64,000 bases of DNA, taken from assembly GCA_050248915.1 (NCBI GenBank), contig JBFWRL010000006.1, positions 15,852 through 79,851 of the forward strand, in the 5' to 3' direction. Every line of letters starts with the position of its first letter. The first letter of the stretch is position 1. The stretch is from GCA-2770975 sp050248915. GTDB lineage: Bacteria; Cyanobacteriota; Sericytochromatia; UBA7694. The translations under genes and the position numbers were made by a program. Shown here in pieces: positions 53,461-62,391 of this stretch. The notes beneath the pieces are model-generated. The model was not told the DNA's origin and searched no databases. It saw only the letters and a program-made list of their open reading frames with translations.

Positions 53461-53506
53461 ACATCGTAGACGTGCAAAACTATTATCCCCGATGCTCTGA
53501 GTCTGG

Positions 53507-54886
53507 TCAAGGCGATTCAAACTCTTTTGCACGTTTCAAAATTTCACGCTGCGCAGCATGGACCTTTTCTGGGGTCAGGGCCTGGGCTGGAATTTTAAGT
53601 GCTTTGCCTTTGCGGGCCACGACTTGGCCATCGACCCGCGTCCAAGCCACCTGGGAAGGTTGGGTGGCATAGACCAGGGCTGAGGCAATCTGTTCCAGGC
53701 TGGGCAATTTGCCTTGATGGGCTGGGATCAGATTCGCAGGGCCCCAGAGATCGACGGCAAAGAGGTCGGCTTTTTTGCCACTTTCGAGCGAGCCAATTTG
53801 ATCAAACCAATTGAGGGCTTTGGCGCCATTGCGGGTAGCCATGTCTAACACCTGCGTAGCGGGCATGCTGCGCGGGCCGTTGCCGGGTTTGTGCAAAAGG
53901 GCGGCCAGGCGCATTTCCTGAAACATATTCAGGGTATTGCTGCAGGGCGCACCATCAGCGGCCAATCCCACATTGATGCCTTTTTCCAATAATTGCGGTA
54001 CCTGGGCCAAGCCTGAAGCCAATTTGAGATTGGAGCTGGGGCAGTGGGTGATATGGGTGCCGGTTTTTTCAAACAGGCCGATCTCTTCGTCAGACAACCA
54101 GATGCAATGGGCCAAGACCAAACGCTCCGACATCAGACCAATGTGGTGCAGATAAGCGGCGTTGTCCATGCCTACCAGGGCGTGAACCCATTCCACCTCT
54201 TTGCGGTTTTCACTGGAATGGGTGTGGATCAAGGCCCCCTGCTGTTTGGACAATTTGGCCACTTCTTTGAGCAGGGGCTCGCTGCAGGAGATCACAAAGC
54301 GCGGGGCGTAAGAAATGCGAATGCGGTCGTTTGCGGCCCCGTTCCAGTTTTTGTAGAGGGCTTTGGCCTCTTTTAATGCAGCTTGGGTGGACTCGCGCAG
54401 GTAAACGGGGTTGGTCTCGGGGTGATCCATCAGGCATTTGCCCAGGCTCGCGCGCAGGCCAGAAGCCTCGACCGCTTTGCAGATGGCTTCGGTGTGTTTG
54501 ACGGTGCCCATGTCCAGAATACAGGTGGTGCCAGAGGCGAGCAGCTCTTGAATGCCCAATTGGGCACTGAGGGTCAGGGTCTCGGGGGTGTGAGCGGCTT
54601 CAAAGGGCCAAATCCGCTCTGAGAGCCAGTCCAGCAATTCCAATTCGTCGGCCATATTGCGAAAGAGGGTCTGACAGAGATGGATATGGGGCTGAACAAA
54701 ACCAGGCAAAAGGGCCAGACCTTGGGCATCCACTCTTTTGGCCCCGGCTGGAATCTCACGACTGGAGGACGTGATTTTGCCGATTCGGTCGCCGAGAATT
54801 TGTAAATGGCCGTATAAGACCCTGCGTTTTTCATCCTGCGTCACGATCAGGGCATTGCAAATCCAGGTTTCAAGCGGTTTTTTCAT
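53507..54886 (-). CDS. Amidohydrolase, SAH/MTA or guanine deaminase-like
   Basis: 459-aa metal-dependent hydrolase of the TRZ/ATZ and cytosine-deaminase superfamily. Metal ligands: PHIHL (HxH) near residue 80, IHTHSSE, LAHC and the Asp of GLAADGAPCSN. The segment NMFQEMRLAALLHK and the small C-terminal beta domain (GSLESGKKADLFAVDL) are typical of enzymes that deaminate S-adenosylhomocysteine, methylthioadenosine, 5-deoxyadenosine or guanine. The exact substrate is open. The ATG at 54886 has AAAGGA 6 bases upstream, so the longer frame to 54940 is not used. It is directly upstream of the tRNA cluster and shares a purine-salvage theme with add. Confidence 0.85.
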   Translation of the reverse strand: MKKPLETWICNALIVTQDEKRRVLYGHLQILGDRIGKITSSSREIPAGAKRVDAQGLALLPGFVQPHIHLCQTLFRNMADELELLDWLSERIWPFEAAHTPETLTLSAQLGIQELLASGTTCILDMGTVKHTEAICKAVEASGLRASLGKCLMDHPETNPVYLRESTQAALKEAKALYKNWNGAANDRIRISYAPRFVISCSEPLLKEVAKLSKQQGALIHTHSSENRKEVEWVHALVGMDNAAYLHHIGLMSERLVLAHCIWLSDEEIGLFEKTGTHITHCPSSNLKLASGLAQVPQLLEKGINVGLAADGAPCSNTLNMFQEMRLAALLHKPGNGPRSMPATQVLDMATRNGAKALNWFDQIGSLESGKKADLFAVDLWGPANLIPAHQGKLPSLEQIASALVYATQPSQVAWTRVDGQVVARKGKALKIPAQALTPEKVHAAQREILKRAKEFESP

Positions 54887-55059
54887 AGCATTCCTTTGCT
54901 GTTCCTCTATCTCTTGGGGAACAGAATCATTGATCACCAAATCTTATATTAACATTCAACTCGTCTTAACCAAAGCATAAGATTAAAATCGTCACTTTCA
55001 TGATTAAATTACCGATAAGAAGATTAAGATAATCTGAAATTAAAGAAAAGGATCGCTGA

Positions 55060-55680
55060 ATGCAGGCAGGAACCACCCCCCTCTACAATCCCTATAATAT
55101 GGGCTTCCCCGGCACCGTTCCGACCACGACCCCAAGTGGCGGTGTCAGCATTGCCTCTTCCCCCCAGCTCTCCCCCAATATGGTCATGGATGGGGTTGAG
55201 ATCGGCCTTAAATCTTTAATTGTGGGCCGCATGGCTTCCAAAACCGCAATTCAACAACTCGAATTCCGCACCATTCAAAACAACGAGGCCTCTGCTGCTG
55301 GCGTGATGGGCAGCACGATGATGCGCACCCTGGGCAAAGGCGCCCTGGTGGGGGGTGTGGTTTCTGCTGCACGCAACGTCTTCCATTTGGCCCAAGGCGA
55401 AATTAACGTGGCCCGCGCAGGTGGCAATGTCTCCGCAGATATTCTCGGTGGCGCTGTCGGCGGTTTGGCCGCCGGTGCCGGTGCTGGTCTGGCTGTGGGC
55501 ATGATGGCCAAATCCTCGGGCTTTACCATGGGCACGATGGGTCTGATTGCTGGCACCATTGGCTTTGCCCTGGCTGATACGCTCTATCATTACAGCGGTC
55601 TGCGCGCCACCGTCTCCGACAAAGTCACCAGCGTGATTGAGCGTTTCTTCGACAGCAACTCCCAAGGCGGCGGCGTCTAA
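55060..55680 (+). CDS. Gly/Ala-rich membrane-active-like protein
   Basis: 206-aa protein of no family I recognise. The first 45 residues are Pro/Thr/Ser-rich and polar. Residues about 100-180 hold two long Gly/Ala stretches (LGKGALVGGVVSAARNV, LGGAVGGLAAGAGAGLAVGM, MGTMGLIAGTIGFALAD) of glycine-zipper type, likely forming membrane hairpins. The C-terminus is a short amphipathic helix. There is no signal peptide. It begins with ATG after GAAAAGGAT and ends in a textbook terminator, so it is a single-gene transcript that is probably well expressed. Confidence 0.7.
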   Translation: MQAGTTPLYNPYNMGFPGTVPTTTPSGGVSIASSPQLSPNMVMDGVEIGLKSLIVGRMASKTAIQQLEFRTIQNNEASAAGVMGSTMMRTLGKGALVGGVVSAARNVFHLAQGEINVARAGGNVSADILGGAVGGLAAGAGAGLAVGMMAKSSGFTMGTMGLIAGTIGFALADTLYHYSGLRATVSDKVTSVIERFFDSNSQGGGV

Positions 55681-55697
55681 ACACCCGCGCCTGCCGC

Positions 55698-55736
55698 AGC
55701 CCGCTCCAGAAATTGGAGCGGGCTGAATTTTTTTTT
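55698..55736 (+). terminator. Intrinsic terminator
   Basis: AGCCCGCTCC and GGAGCGGGCT form a perfect 10-bp stem with a 7-base loop, followed by GAA and nine Ts. It ends the 206-aa protein gene. Confidence 0.93.
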
Positions 55737-55740
55737 GCGC

Positions 55741-56853
55741 TTACCCAGGCCTTTCGGTCAAAAAATCATCTTCAAGTAAGCTGAGCAAGGCCTCTTCATC
55801 ACAGGGCTGAATTGTAAATTCGGCTTCTTTTGGGGACTCTTTTTTGGATCCTGGGGTTTGCTGTGGATGCTCCAACACAAACCCCGCTTCAAATCTGCGC
55901 ATGATTGCTTGAACCGTTTCGGCCCGCACTTGGCGGCCATTGGTTTCAAAGGCCTGGGCCCGATCATACATCACCCATTCATAAGCCGGGAAATAGTCCA
56001 CCTGGGGAAATTCCCGGCAGATATTTTCAATGGCTACCCGCAAAACAGCTTTGGAATAGCCTGTGGCTTCGAGCACGTGTTTTTTTTCTGCGGTCACGGC
56101 CAAGGGCACAGGTGAAAGTGTCAAAATCCAGCGCAAAGTGGGATTGACCTGGGCCAAAAAAGCAATACATGCCCTGAGTCCCTCTTCGATCTGGGGCAGG
56201 GCCAAATTCTCAAAATAATAAGCTTTTGGGTCAAATTGCCCCAAGCCCCGGCCCGGACACACCGGATAAACCGCACCATCCAAGCGTGAGCGCCAGCACT
56301 CGCTTAAACCCAAGGTCACAATCATCAGATCTGCGCTGCTGAAAGCGCTTTTGACCGCCGCCAAATGGCTTTGCCGATCGGCCCGCATGGCCTCGGGGGA
56401 GACAAACCCCCCCGGCTGAATGCGGGGACGAAAGGGGTCGAGCCACTGGGTTTCGTCGCTGCCTGGCCAGCAATCGTCTGCGGGGCTGAATTGCTCCCAA
56501 GCTCTGAAGATCAGTTGCTGGAGCTGCAAAGTGGTATAAATATGCCCATAGCGGGCCGAGTAAAGCCCGTATTGAAAGGCCCTTAATTGTTCAGCTGAGA
56601 GCCAAGGGGGGCCCGGCTCTGTAACCAAGTAGTGATACCCTTCACTTTGCAAATAGTGGGCAATGGCATGGGCAAAACAGCTACCCACCGAGACAATGCG
56701 GGTCAAGGGGGTGATAAACGCCTGTTTTTCCAAGCCCAAACCCGGCCAAGCGGGCAGGGTGTCTCCACTTGTGGGAGAGCAGGCCTGCGACCAAACCTGG
56801 CCGGGAGGCACCTGATCATAGGGAAAGGCTCCGTGTGCTAGAGCCCCTGCCAT
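55741..56853 (-). CDS. GSCFA-domain protein
   Basis: 370-aa protein of the GSCFA family, named from its motif, present here as VGSCFA near residue 57. Other family segments: GHIYTTLQLQQLIF, LMIVTLGLSECW and LTLSPVPLAV. GSCFA proteins are related to SGNH/GDSL esterases; a role in polysaccharide or lipid acyl modification is commonly supposed but unproven. The C-terminus (about 325-370) is an acidic tail. The ATG lies 2 bases after the stop of the antiporter gene, so the two are co-translated. Confidence 0.85.
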   Translation of the reverse strand: MAGALAHGAFPYDQVPPGQVWSQACSPTSGDTLPAWPGLGLEKQAFITPLTRIVSVGSCFAHAIAHYLQSEGYHYLVTEPGPPWLSAEQLRAFQYGLYSARYGHIYTTLQLQQLIFRAWEQFSPADDCWPGSDETQWLDPFRPRIQPGGFVSPEAMRADRQSHLAAVKSAFSSADLMIVTLGLSECWRSRLDGAVYPVCPGRGLGQFDPKAYYFENLALPQIEEGLRACIAFLAQVNPTLRWILTLSPVPLAVTAEKKHVLEATGYSKAVLRVAIENICREFPQVDYFPAYEWVMYDRAQAFETNGRQVRAETVQAIMRRFEAGFVLEHPQQTPGSKKESPKEAEFTIQPCDEEALLSLLEDDFLTERPG

Positions 56854-56855
56854 GG

Positions 56856-58358
56856 CTACTTCAGGAAAAACAAAAAGGTGGTGACAATGTAGATCGGCAC
56901 CAAAATCATGCCAGACCAGACCATATAACCGCCAAAGGAGGGCATTTTGATGCGGGCGTGTTCAGCAATCGCTTTGACCATAAAATTGGGGCCATTGCCA
57001 ATATACGAGAGCGCACCCATCATCACCGAGCCGCAGGAGATCGCGGCCAGCAAATGGGGCTGTTGCAGCGATAATTGCAGCAAATTGTCGGCAGATAAAC
57101 CGGTTTTGCTGGCCGCCAGGGTTACAAAGGTCACATAGGTCGGGGCATTGTCGAGAAAACCACTCAAGCCCCCAGAGACCCAATAATACTGCCAGGGGGC
57201 AGAGATCGCCATCGAGGCCCCTTTGGCTTCGAGCAGGGTTAAAGCGGGAATCATGGCCCCAAAGATCCCCACAAACAGACAGGCCACCTCGAGAATCGGC
57301 ACAAACGAAAAGGAATTGACTTCGTGAATCTTTTTGGGGGTCAATTTAAACGAGGCCAGGGCAATCAGGCCCATGGCGACAATCTGAAAGGCCTTGGAGC
57401 CGAGATCACCCATTTCGTGGCCCAGAGCTTGGCTCAAGAGCGGGAAGACCAAATAACCCGAAGCCAGAATCACACCGACCACGCCCAGGAGCAGGCCGAG
57501 GTTAAATTTGCCTTCGATATGTAATTTTTTGCCTTCGACGGTTTCGCTGGCCTGTTGGGCCACCGCTTCTTTGGTTGCTGCGGCTTCTTTTTTGAACATG
57601 GCGCTGTCGAGTAGATAAAAGACCACCAACAAAGCCCCAATCACAAAGGCCCATTCTTTGATTAAACCGAGGGTCCAGGCAAATGGCACGCCGCGCAAAA
57701 AGCCAAGATAGAGCGGGGGATCGCCGAGGGGGGTGAGCAGGCCGCCACAATTGGCGACAATAAAGATAAAGAAGATGAAAATATGGGTCTTGTGTTCGCG
57801 GTGTTGGTTGGCACGAATCAGGGGGCGGATCAACAACATACTGGCGCCAGTGGTGCCGGTAATATTTGCCAGCACGGCCCCAATGGCCATAAAGGCTGTA
57901 TTGACCTTGGGTGAGCCTGCAAAGGCACCGGAAATATGGATCCCGCCACTGACAATAAAGAGCGAGGCCAAAAGGGCGATAAAGGCCACATATTCGACAT
58001 AGGTGTGAAAGATTTTAACCAGATCATGGGTGGGGGCCACGTAGAGACCAATGCCAATGATGCCGCAGAGACCGGCCACAAGGAGTTTATTGCTGTTGTG
58101 CTCCCACCAATGACTGAGCTTGGATGTCAGCGGCAAAATGGCAATCATCAGCAAAAGCACCACAAAGGGAGCGACATTTAAAATCACGGCGCCGGTGCCC
58201 ATGTTTTTCCAATAGGTGAGATCGGTGTGGTGTCCGCCGCTGGCGGCGGTGTGGGCCTGGGGGGTGGACTGATGGGGGCTGCTATTTGTGTGGCCCGTTG
58301 CAGGATGTGCTGGGGTGTCTGGGCTATGAGGAGGGGCTTCTGCCAACTGGTATTGCAT
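56856..58358 (-). CDS. NhaD-type Na+/H+ antiporter
   Basis: 500-aa inner-membrane protein of the ion-transporter superfamily (NhaD/ArsB/CitM type). About 11-12 hydrophobic segments begin near residue 57. Conserved parts: ANITGTTGASMLLIRP, NCGGLLTPLGDPPLYLGF and, near the end, SGFLDNAPTYVTF and GALSYIGNGPNFMVKA; the paired re-entrant motifs (GDPP and NGPN) are diagnostic. The first 50 residues are cytosolic and His-rich (8 His), perhaps a metal or pH sensor. It probably exports sodium for protons. It forms an operon with the GSCFA gene and has a GGAG site upstream. Confidence 0.88.
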   Translation of the reverse strand: MQYQLAEAPPHSPDTPAHPATGHTNSSPHQSTPQAHTAASGGHHTDLTYWKNMGTGAVILNVAPFVVLLLMIAILPLTSKLSHWWEHNSNKLLVAGLCGIIGIGLYVAPTHDLVKIFHTYVEYVAFIALLASLFIVSGGIHISGAFAGSPKVNTAFMAIGAVLANITGTTGASMLLIRPLIRANQHREHKTHIFIFFIFIVANCGGLLTPLGDPPLYLGFLRGVPFAWTLGLIKEWAFVIGALLVVFYLLDSAMFKKEAAATKEAVAQQASETVEGKKLHIEGKFNLGLLLGVVGVILASGYLVFPLLSQALGHEMGDLGSKAFQIVAMGLIALASFKLTPKKIHEVNSFSFVPILEVACLFVGIFGAMIPALTLLEAKGASMAISAPWQYYWVSGGLSGFLDNAPTYVTFVTLAASKTGLSADNLLQLSLQQPHLLAAISCGSVMMGALSYIGNGPNFMVKAIAEHARIKMPSFGGYMVWSGMILVPIYIVTTFLFFLK

Positions 58359-58464
58359 GGGGGCTGATTACTCCGTCTCTGAGGGGATAGGATATGTGCT
58401 TCAATGAAGGCACACCAGTTGCCCCTCATTATAACAGGCCAAGGGGCAAAGCATAAATTTTGGA

Positions 58465-60078
58465 GTGATCACAATCTTGCAAAGCCTTTCTTTCAGACCA
58501 CGACAGAGACGACTCAATTGGATTTGGGCCTTCTGTCTATTGGGACTGGTACTGGGAGCCTTGGGCATCGCCCTTTTTCAGCCAGGAAAAGCCTATTCGC
58601 GGCAGGAAATTAGTTTCTCGGTTGCCGGGGGGCAGCGTCAGATTCAGGCCTCGGTTTTTCGGCCTGTTCAAGCCCCAAAAGAGGCCTTGCCGGGGGTGGT
58701 GCTGGTGCATGGGGTTTTGGTCGATCGCGAATACATGGCCTTTTTTGCCCGCGTTTTGGCCCGGCAGGGCCGGGTTGCCTTGATCTTCGACCTTGGCGGT
58801 TATGGTGAATCGGACCCCCGCCCCGAGTCTGAAAGCGATAATTTAGAAGAAACCCTGGCAGCCATTGGCCAATTGCGCCAATTGCCGGGGGTGGACAATA
58901 ACCGCATTGCTCTGGCTGGGCACTCCATGGGGGGCACCGCCGTACTTCAGGCCTTAGACGCGGATTCAGGCCTCAAGGGTGGGGTGGTTTTGGGCATGGA
59001 GCCCGAGGCCACAGGGCCTGTGCCCTGCAAGATCTGGTTTGGTTTGGGCCAATATGAGGCCTTTCATCCCCCTGGACAACTCAGGGCCAAATTGCCCCCT
59101 CCGCAGCGGGGTTGTAAAGTTCCTTTGTTTGTCTCTCCCATTTCGAGCCATCAGACAGAAATGCGCGACCCACTGCTTTTGAACGCAGCCAGTCTTTGGT
59201 TGGCTGAGCAATTGCACGATCGGCATGTCCCCGCTGCGGTCTGGCAGGAATTTGCCTTGAGCCTGGCCACAGAGGCCTATGTCTGGGCCTGGGGAGGGCT
59301 GGTGCTGGTGTTGTTTTGGCAGTGGCGTCACAGTTGGGGAGAGCTGATTTTTCTCTCGGGCGCGGTGGGGGGGCTGTTGCTGGCCGGTCAGTTGCACTGG
59401 CTGCCCCCTTCTCAGGCGGCTTTGCTCTGTTTGGGAGGGGTGTTTTTGCTCAGTTTGCGCACCCATTTGCAAGCATCTCAAGCAGAAGCTTGGTCGCGAA
59501 CATTGGCACTGCTTGCCTGTTTTTGGCTGGCTCACGAAAGTGTCACATTGATTCACGCCCTGCCCCTTTTGATTCAGGCCCCGGCAAAGGGACTTTGGCT
59601 GCCCTTTTTTCTCTTTCAGGAGGTCCGAGTTTTGCCCCAGACCGCTGTCACAATGCTGCAAAGCCTGTTTTTTGAGCGCTATACCCAAAGCTTGGAACCC
59701 GCTTGGCCAATGGCTGTGATCCTGGCTTTAGAATGGCTCAAACCGGGTTGGCTGATGGGCCTGAGCTTAGAAAGTGGCCCCTGGCTGACCCGTCGTCTGA
59801 ATGCCCCTTTTGAGCCCACTCCGCAGAGGTGGGGCTCTTTGCGCGCGGGGGGGCTTTTAGTGGGCTTGTCTGTGTTTTTGGGGGTGATTCTTTGGCAGCG
59901 ATCTGCCAGTGGCTATTTACATGCCGGGGCCCTGCACATGCTCTGGCAGCACGGCTGTTTGCGGGTTTTGCCAACAATCCTGCTGGCACTGGGCCTGTTT
60001 TGGCTCTATCTGCAAAAGCAAGAACAAAAAACAGGAACACGCCCCCGGCAAGACTCGAACTTGCGACCTACGATTTAG
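58465..60078 (+). CDS. Membrane-anchored alpha/beta hydrolase
   Basis: 537-aa membrane protein. A signal anchor (about 18-38) leads to an alpha/beta hydrolase domain (about 45-270): oxyanion segment VVLVHGVLVDREY, nucleophile Ser in LAGHSMGG, and an Asp-rich strand (LIFDLGGYGESD). The second half has about six to seven hydrophobic segments, a fusion that I do not know in detail. The start is GTG at 58465 (weak ribosome site); a TTG at 58477 lies at a better distance from GGAG. The last 13 codons are read from the antisense strand of the tRNA-Arg gene (RPRQDSNLRPT is the common peptide produced that way), so the natural C-terminus is tRNA-derived. Confidence 0.75.
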   Translation: MITILQSLSFRPRQRRLNWIWAFCLLGLVLGALGIALFQPGKAYSRQEISFSVAGGQRQIQASVFRPVQAPKEALPGVVLVHGVLVDREYMAFFARVLARQGRVALIFDLGGYGESDPRPESESDNLEETLAAIGQLRQLPGVDNNRIALAGHSMGGTAVLQALDADSGLKGGVVLGMEPEATGPVPCKIWFGLGQYEAFHPPGQLRAKLPPPQRGCKVPLFVSPISSHQTEMRDPLLLNAASLWLAEQLHDRHVPAAVWQEFALSLATEAYVWAWGGLVLVLFWQWRHSWGELIFLSGAVGGLLLAGQLHWLPPSQAALLCLGGVFLLSLRTHLQASQAEAWSRTLALLACFWLAHESVTLIHALPLLIQAPAKGLWLPFFLFQEVRVLPQTAVTMLQSLFFERYTQSLEPAWPMAVILALEWLKPGWLMGLSLESGPWLTRRLNAPFEPTPQRWGSLRAGGLLVGLSVFLGVILWQRSASGYLHAGALHMLWQHGCLRVLPTILLALGLFWLYLQKQEQKTGTRPRQDSNLRPTI

Positions 60079-60112
60079 GAAACCGGTGCTCTATCCACTG
60101 AGCTACGAGGGC
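60040..60112 (-). tRNA. tRNA-Arg (CCT)
   Basis: 73-nt cloverleaf on the minus strand with acceptor GCCCTCG/CGGGGGC (one T-G) and anticodon loop TTCCTAA (CCT). The outermost anticodon-stem pair (27-43) is a C-T mismatch. CCA is not encoded. The 3-prime half overlaps the convergent hydrolase gene by 39 bases. Confidence 0.9.
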
Positions 60113-60144
60113 ATGTATGACTATCTTACCAGATGCTTTTGGCT

Positions 60145-60774
60145 TTAATCATCAAAGGCCTTGCGAATTTTTTTCTGCATGCGGCCATCTTGGATATCAT
60201 CGGCGATATCTGAGAGGTTGTCGACGGCATCTTCAAAGCCATCTCTGAGCTGGCTGCCCAGTTTTTGCAGCGGGGTCTGTTCGGTAAAATTGTCGCGGAT
60301 GCCGCGTTTCACTTCTTTTTTAACGTCCCGATAGGTGCGGCCATCTTTGAGATCATCAACGGCTTCTTCAAGTTTGTCGCCGGCCTTTTTGAGCTCTTTG
60401 CCGAGTTTATCGGCCAGGGGCTTTTCGGGAGGATTGCTGTATTTGTCTTTGACGGCTTTGCCGACGGCTTCACCGGCCTGGCTGAGCCCCGAACCCACTT
60501 CTTTGGCTGCTTTATTGCTAAGTGTGACTGCGCCTTCGGTGAGCAGTGAGAGTACGGGCAAAGCACCGCCTGTGGCAATGGTGCCCACGGTTAAGGCCAC
60601 TTGTTCACCCCCTGAGAGTTTTCCGGCTTCTGCTTTGATCTCAGCCAAACCGGTTTTGTCGCCGTCGGCATCGTAAAATAAATCAGCCGTTGCTTCCACG
60701 GTTGTTTTCACAACCTGGTTCATTTGTTTAAACGTCTCAACGGTGGACTTGAGGGGGTTGTTGTTGATTGCCAT
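60145..60774 (-). CDS. Glycine-zipper / amphipathic helix protein
   Basis: 209-aa protein with no family I recognise. The N-terminal part has helices with a short Gly/Ala stretch (ALTVGTIATGGALPVLSLL, about 65-85). From about 90 to the end it is a long charged series (KLGKELKKAGDKLEEAVDDL, DVKKEVKRGIRDNF, DGFEDAVDNLSDIADDIQDG) typical of lipid-surface or coiled-coil helices like those in apolipoprotein- or plasmid-partition-like proteins. The ATG at 60774 has AAAGGA upstream, so the longer frame from 60861 is rejected. It lies after tRNA-Arg and is divergent from the TPR-PDZ-like gene. Confidence 0.65.
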   Translation of the reverse strand: MAINNNPLKSTVETFKQMNQVVKTTVEATADLFYDADGDKTGLAEIKAEAGKLSGGEQVALTVGTIATGGALPVLSLLTEGAVTLSNKAAKEVGSGLSQAGEAVGKAVKDKYSNPPEKPLADKLGKELKKAGDKLEEAVDDLKDGRTYRDVKKEVKRGIRDNFTEQTPLQKLGSQLRDGFEDAVDNLSDIADDIQDGRMQKKIRKAFDD

Positions 60775-60929
60775 GGGATTCCTTTCAAATTCAAAAGACC
60801 TATGAACCAAAGTTATAGAAGCAACAGTGACAAAGCTGACGTCTGCGACTTTGGCCTGCACCTTTTGTCTGTCCCTTTTGTCTGTACGGGGGGCAGACAG
60901 CGAAGGCCCTCTGGGCTTAAAATAAAAAC

Positions 60930-62225
60930 ATGAGCAAATATGAAAACAATCCCCTCGCTGCTGCGGTCGAAAAAAAGGCCCATCTCAAGAAAAATATTTC
61001 TGAGCTGGTGGAACAGACCCAAGATGCCAGCAGCAGTTTTAATATCGCCCTGTCGGCCCTCAAAAACAACCATCCCGACACGGCGATTAAAAAATTTATG
61101 CAAGTGCTGGAGATCGATAACTCTGCAGATATGGAGCGCCAGGTGCGCCCGAATTTGGGGCAGGCCTATTTGCAATTGGGTGAGACCAACACGGCTTTGG
61201 CAGAATTTCGCCGGGCGCTCAAACTCAATCAACCCCCTGAGATCAAGGCTTTTATTTACGCCAATCTCGGCTATATTTACACCCAACTCAATTTTTATGG
61301 CTTTGCCATTCGCGAATACCGCCAGGCGATCAAAGAAAACCGCAAAGACACCACCAGTTTGCTGACCTTGGGTATGTTGTATGAAACCAGTTTTCGCCCC
61401 CAAGAGGCCACAGAGGTCTTTGAGCAGGTGCTCAAATTTGATGCTGAGAACAGCTATGCCAAAGAGAGTTTGTTGCGGATCGCTCAGTCTCGGGCAGTGG
61501 TGCCCCGCGAAGATGTGGTGAGATTGATCAAACTTTTGCCGAGTTTGGGACTGATCATCGCCATGAGTTATGACGCGACTTATGATGGCTGGTTTCCGAT
61601 GGTGATTTATGTCTATCCCGAATCGCCTTTGATAGGCAAAGTCAGCGCCGGACAAAAAATCCTGAGTGTCTTTTTGAGTGGATCAGAAGCCGTGGACGAA
61701 GGGGATGAGCGCGAGCTGATTGAATTGCTGGAATGTGCGCCCAATACCGATTTGGGCTTTTTTGCCGGTGAAAACGAAATCCAAGTGCGCTCTGTGCCTG
61801 CGATTCAACGCAAAATGGAGCAGTCTGAGCGGGTTCAGGTCTATAAAAACTGGCTTTTGACCTTTGATACCCGTTTGGCTTGGCTGTGGTCGGCCTCTGC
61901 CGAGGTGCGTGAGCATATTGGGCCACTCTGGGGACAAGAGTTGGAGTCGTTGGTGCGCGAACTCAAACCGCTGCAGCATACCTATATCTTTGACTTTGCC
62001 TATGCCTTGATGCTGGAACATTTGCAGGCCTTTTCGATCACCGAAACCGATCCGGCCAGTGGCGAGGTCAAAGAGCTGGAAATGCAATACCAAATTCATC
62101 TCGGTCGCTTCTTTGGTCGGACTGAATTTACCCAGGTTCACCCCTTTTCGGATTTGATTCAGCAATTTGTCGAAACCCAGTTTCAATATATGGCCAATCT
62201 CTTGGCTTCGCGCTTACAATCCTAG
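60930..62225 (+). CDS. TPR protein with PDZ-like domain
   Basis: 431-aa protein. The N-terminal half (about 30-195) has four or five tetratricopeptide repeats (AIKKFMQVLEIDNS, ALAEFRRALKLNQPP, AIREYRQAIKENRKD, ATEVFEQVLKFDAEN). Residues about 210-290 look like a degenerate PDZ domain: MVIYVYPESPLIGKVSAGQKILSVFLSG has the usual peptide-groove and GxxI pattern. The C-terminal 140 residues are helical and unassigned. No signal peptide or membrane segment is seen, so it probably acts in the cytosol as a scaffold. A terminator follows. The start codon lacks a strong ribosome site. Confidence 0.72.
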   Translation: MSKYENNPLAAAVEKKAHLKKNISELVEQTQDASSSFNIALSALKNNHPDTAIKKFMQVLEIDNSADMERQVRPNLGQAYLQLGETNTALAEFRRALKLNQPPEIKAFIYANLGYIYTQLNFYGFAIREYRQAIKENRKDTTSLLTLGMLYETSFRPQEATEVFEQVLKFDAENSYAKESLLRIAQSRAVVPREDVVRLIKLLPSLGLIIAMSYDATYDGWFPMVIYVYPESPLIGKVSAGQKILSVFLSGSEAVDEGDERELIELLECAPNTDLGFFAGENEIQVRSVPAIQRKMEQSERVQVYKNWLLTFDTRLAWLWSASAEVREHIGPLWGQELESLVRELKPLQHTYIFDFAYALMLEHLQAFSITETDPASGEVKELEMQYQIHLGRFFGRTEFTQVHPFSDLIQQFVETQFQYMANLLASRLQS

Positions 62226-62256
62226 CTTCAGCAGGCCCTGTCATTTTGACCATGAG

Positions 62257-62280
62257 AGGCCCTGTCGGATGGGGCCTTGT
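62257..62280 (+). terminator. Probable terminator of the TPR-PDZ-like gene
   Basis: AGGCCC (62257-62262) and GGGCCT (62272-62277) form a stem with a 9-base loop, followed by TGTGATTT. The tail has few Ts, so it is of moderate strength. AGGCCCTGTC also occurs 24 bases upstream (62233-62242). Confidence 0.5.
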
Positions 62281-62340
62281 GATTTAATTTGCCCAACTCA
62301 TCGGCAATTCCGTTAAAATGAAATATCCAGATATTGTATT

Positions 62341-62346
62341 TATAAT
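62341..62346 (+). promoter_or_regulatory. TATAAT -10 box for the SLH-barrel gene
   Basis: A perfect TATAAT lies 46 bases before the ATG at 62392, in an AT-rich stretch. No convincing -35 is seen. Confidence 0.5.
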
Positions 62347-62391
62347 TTAGCTAACATTCCATTCACATCGATGCCAAGGAGGCACAACTCA

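Noticed and set aside
53202..53672. Plus-strand open frame of 156 aa with peptides such as GRNRTCDQRFRRP and RRDSNSRHSAWKAD
   Set aside because: It is the antisense of three tRNA genes. These peptides are the familiar false products of tRNA antisense reading.
54984..55018. Sigma-28-like promoter (TAAA and CCGATAA) before the 206-aa protein gene
   Set aside because: The spacing between the two boxes is about 24 bases, whereas sigma-28 promoters need about 15.
59829..60148. Plus-strand frames ending in TRTCDLRFRKPVLYPLSY-like peptides
   Set aside because: Antisense of tRNA-Arg(CCT) and out-of-frame reading of the hydrolase gene.
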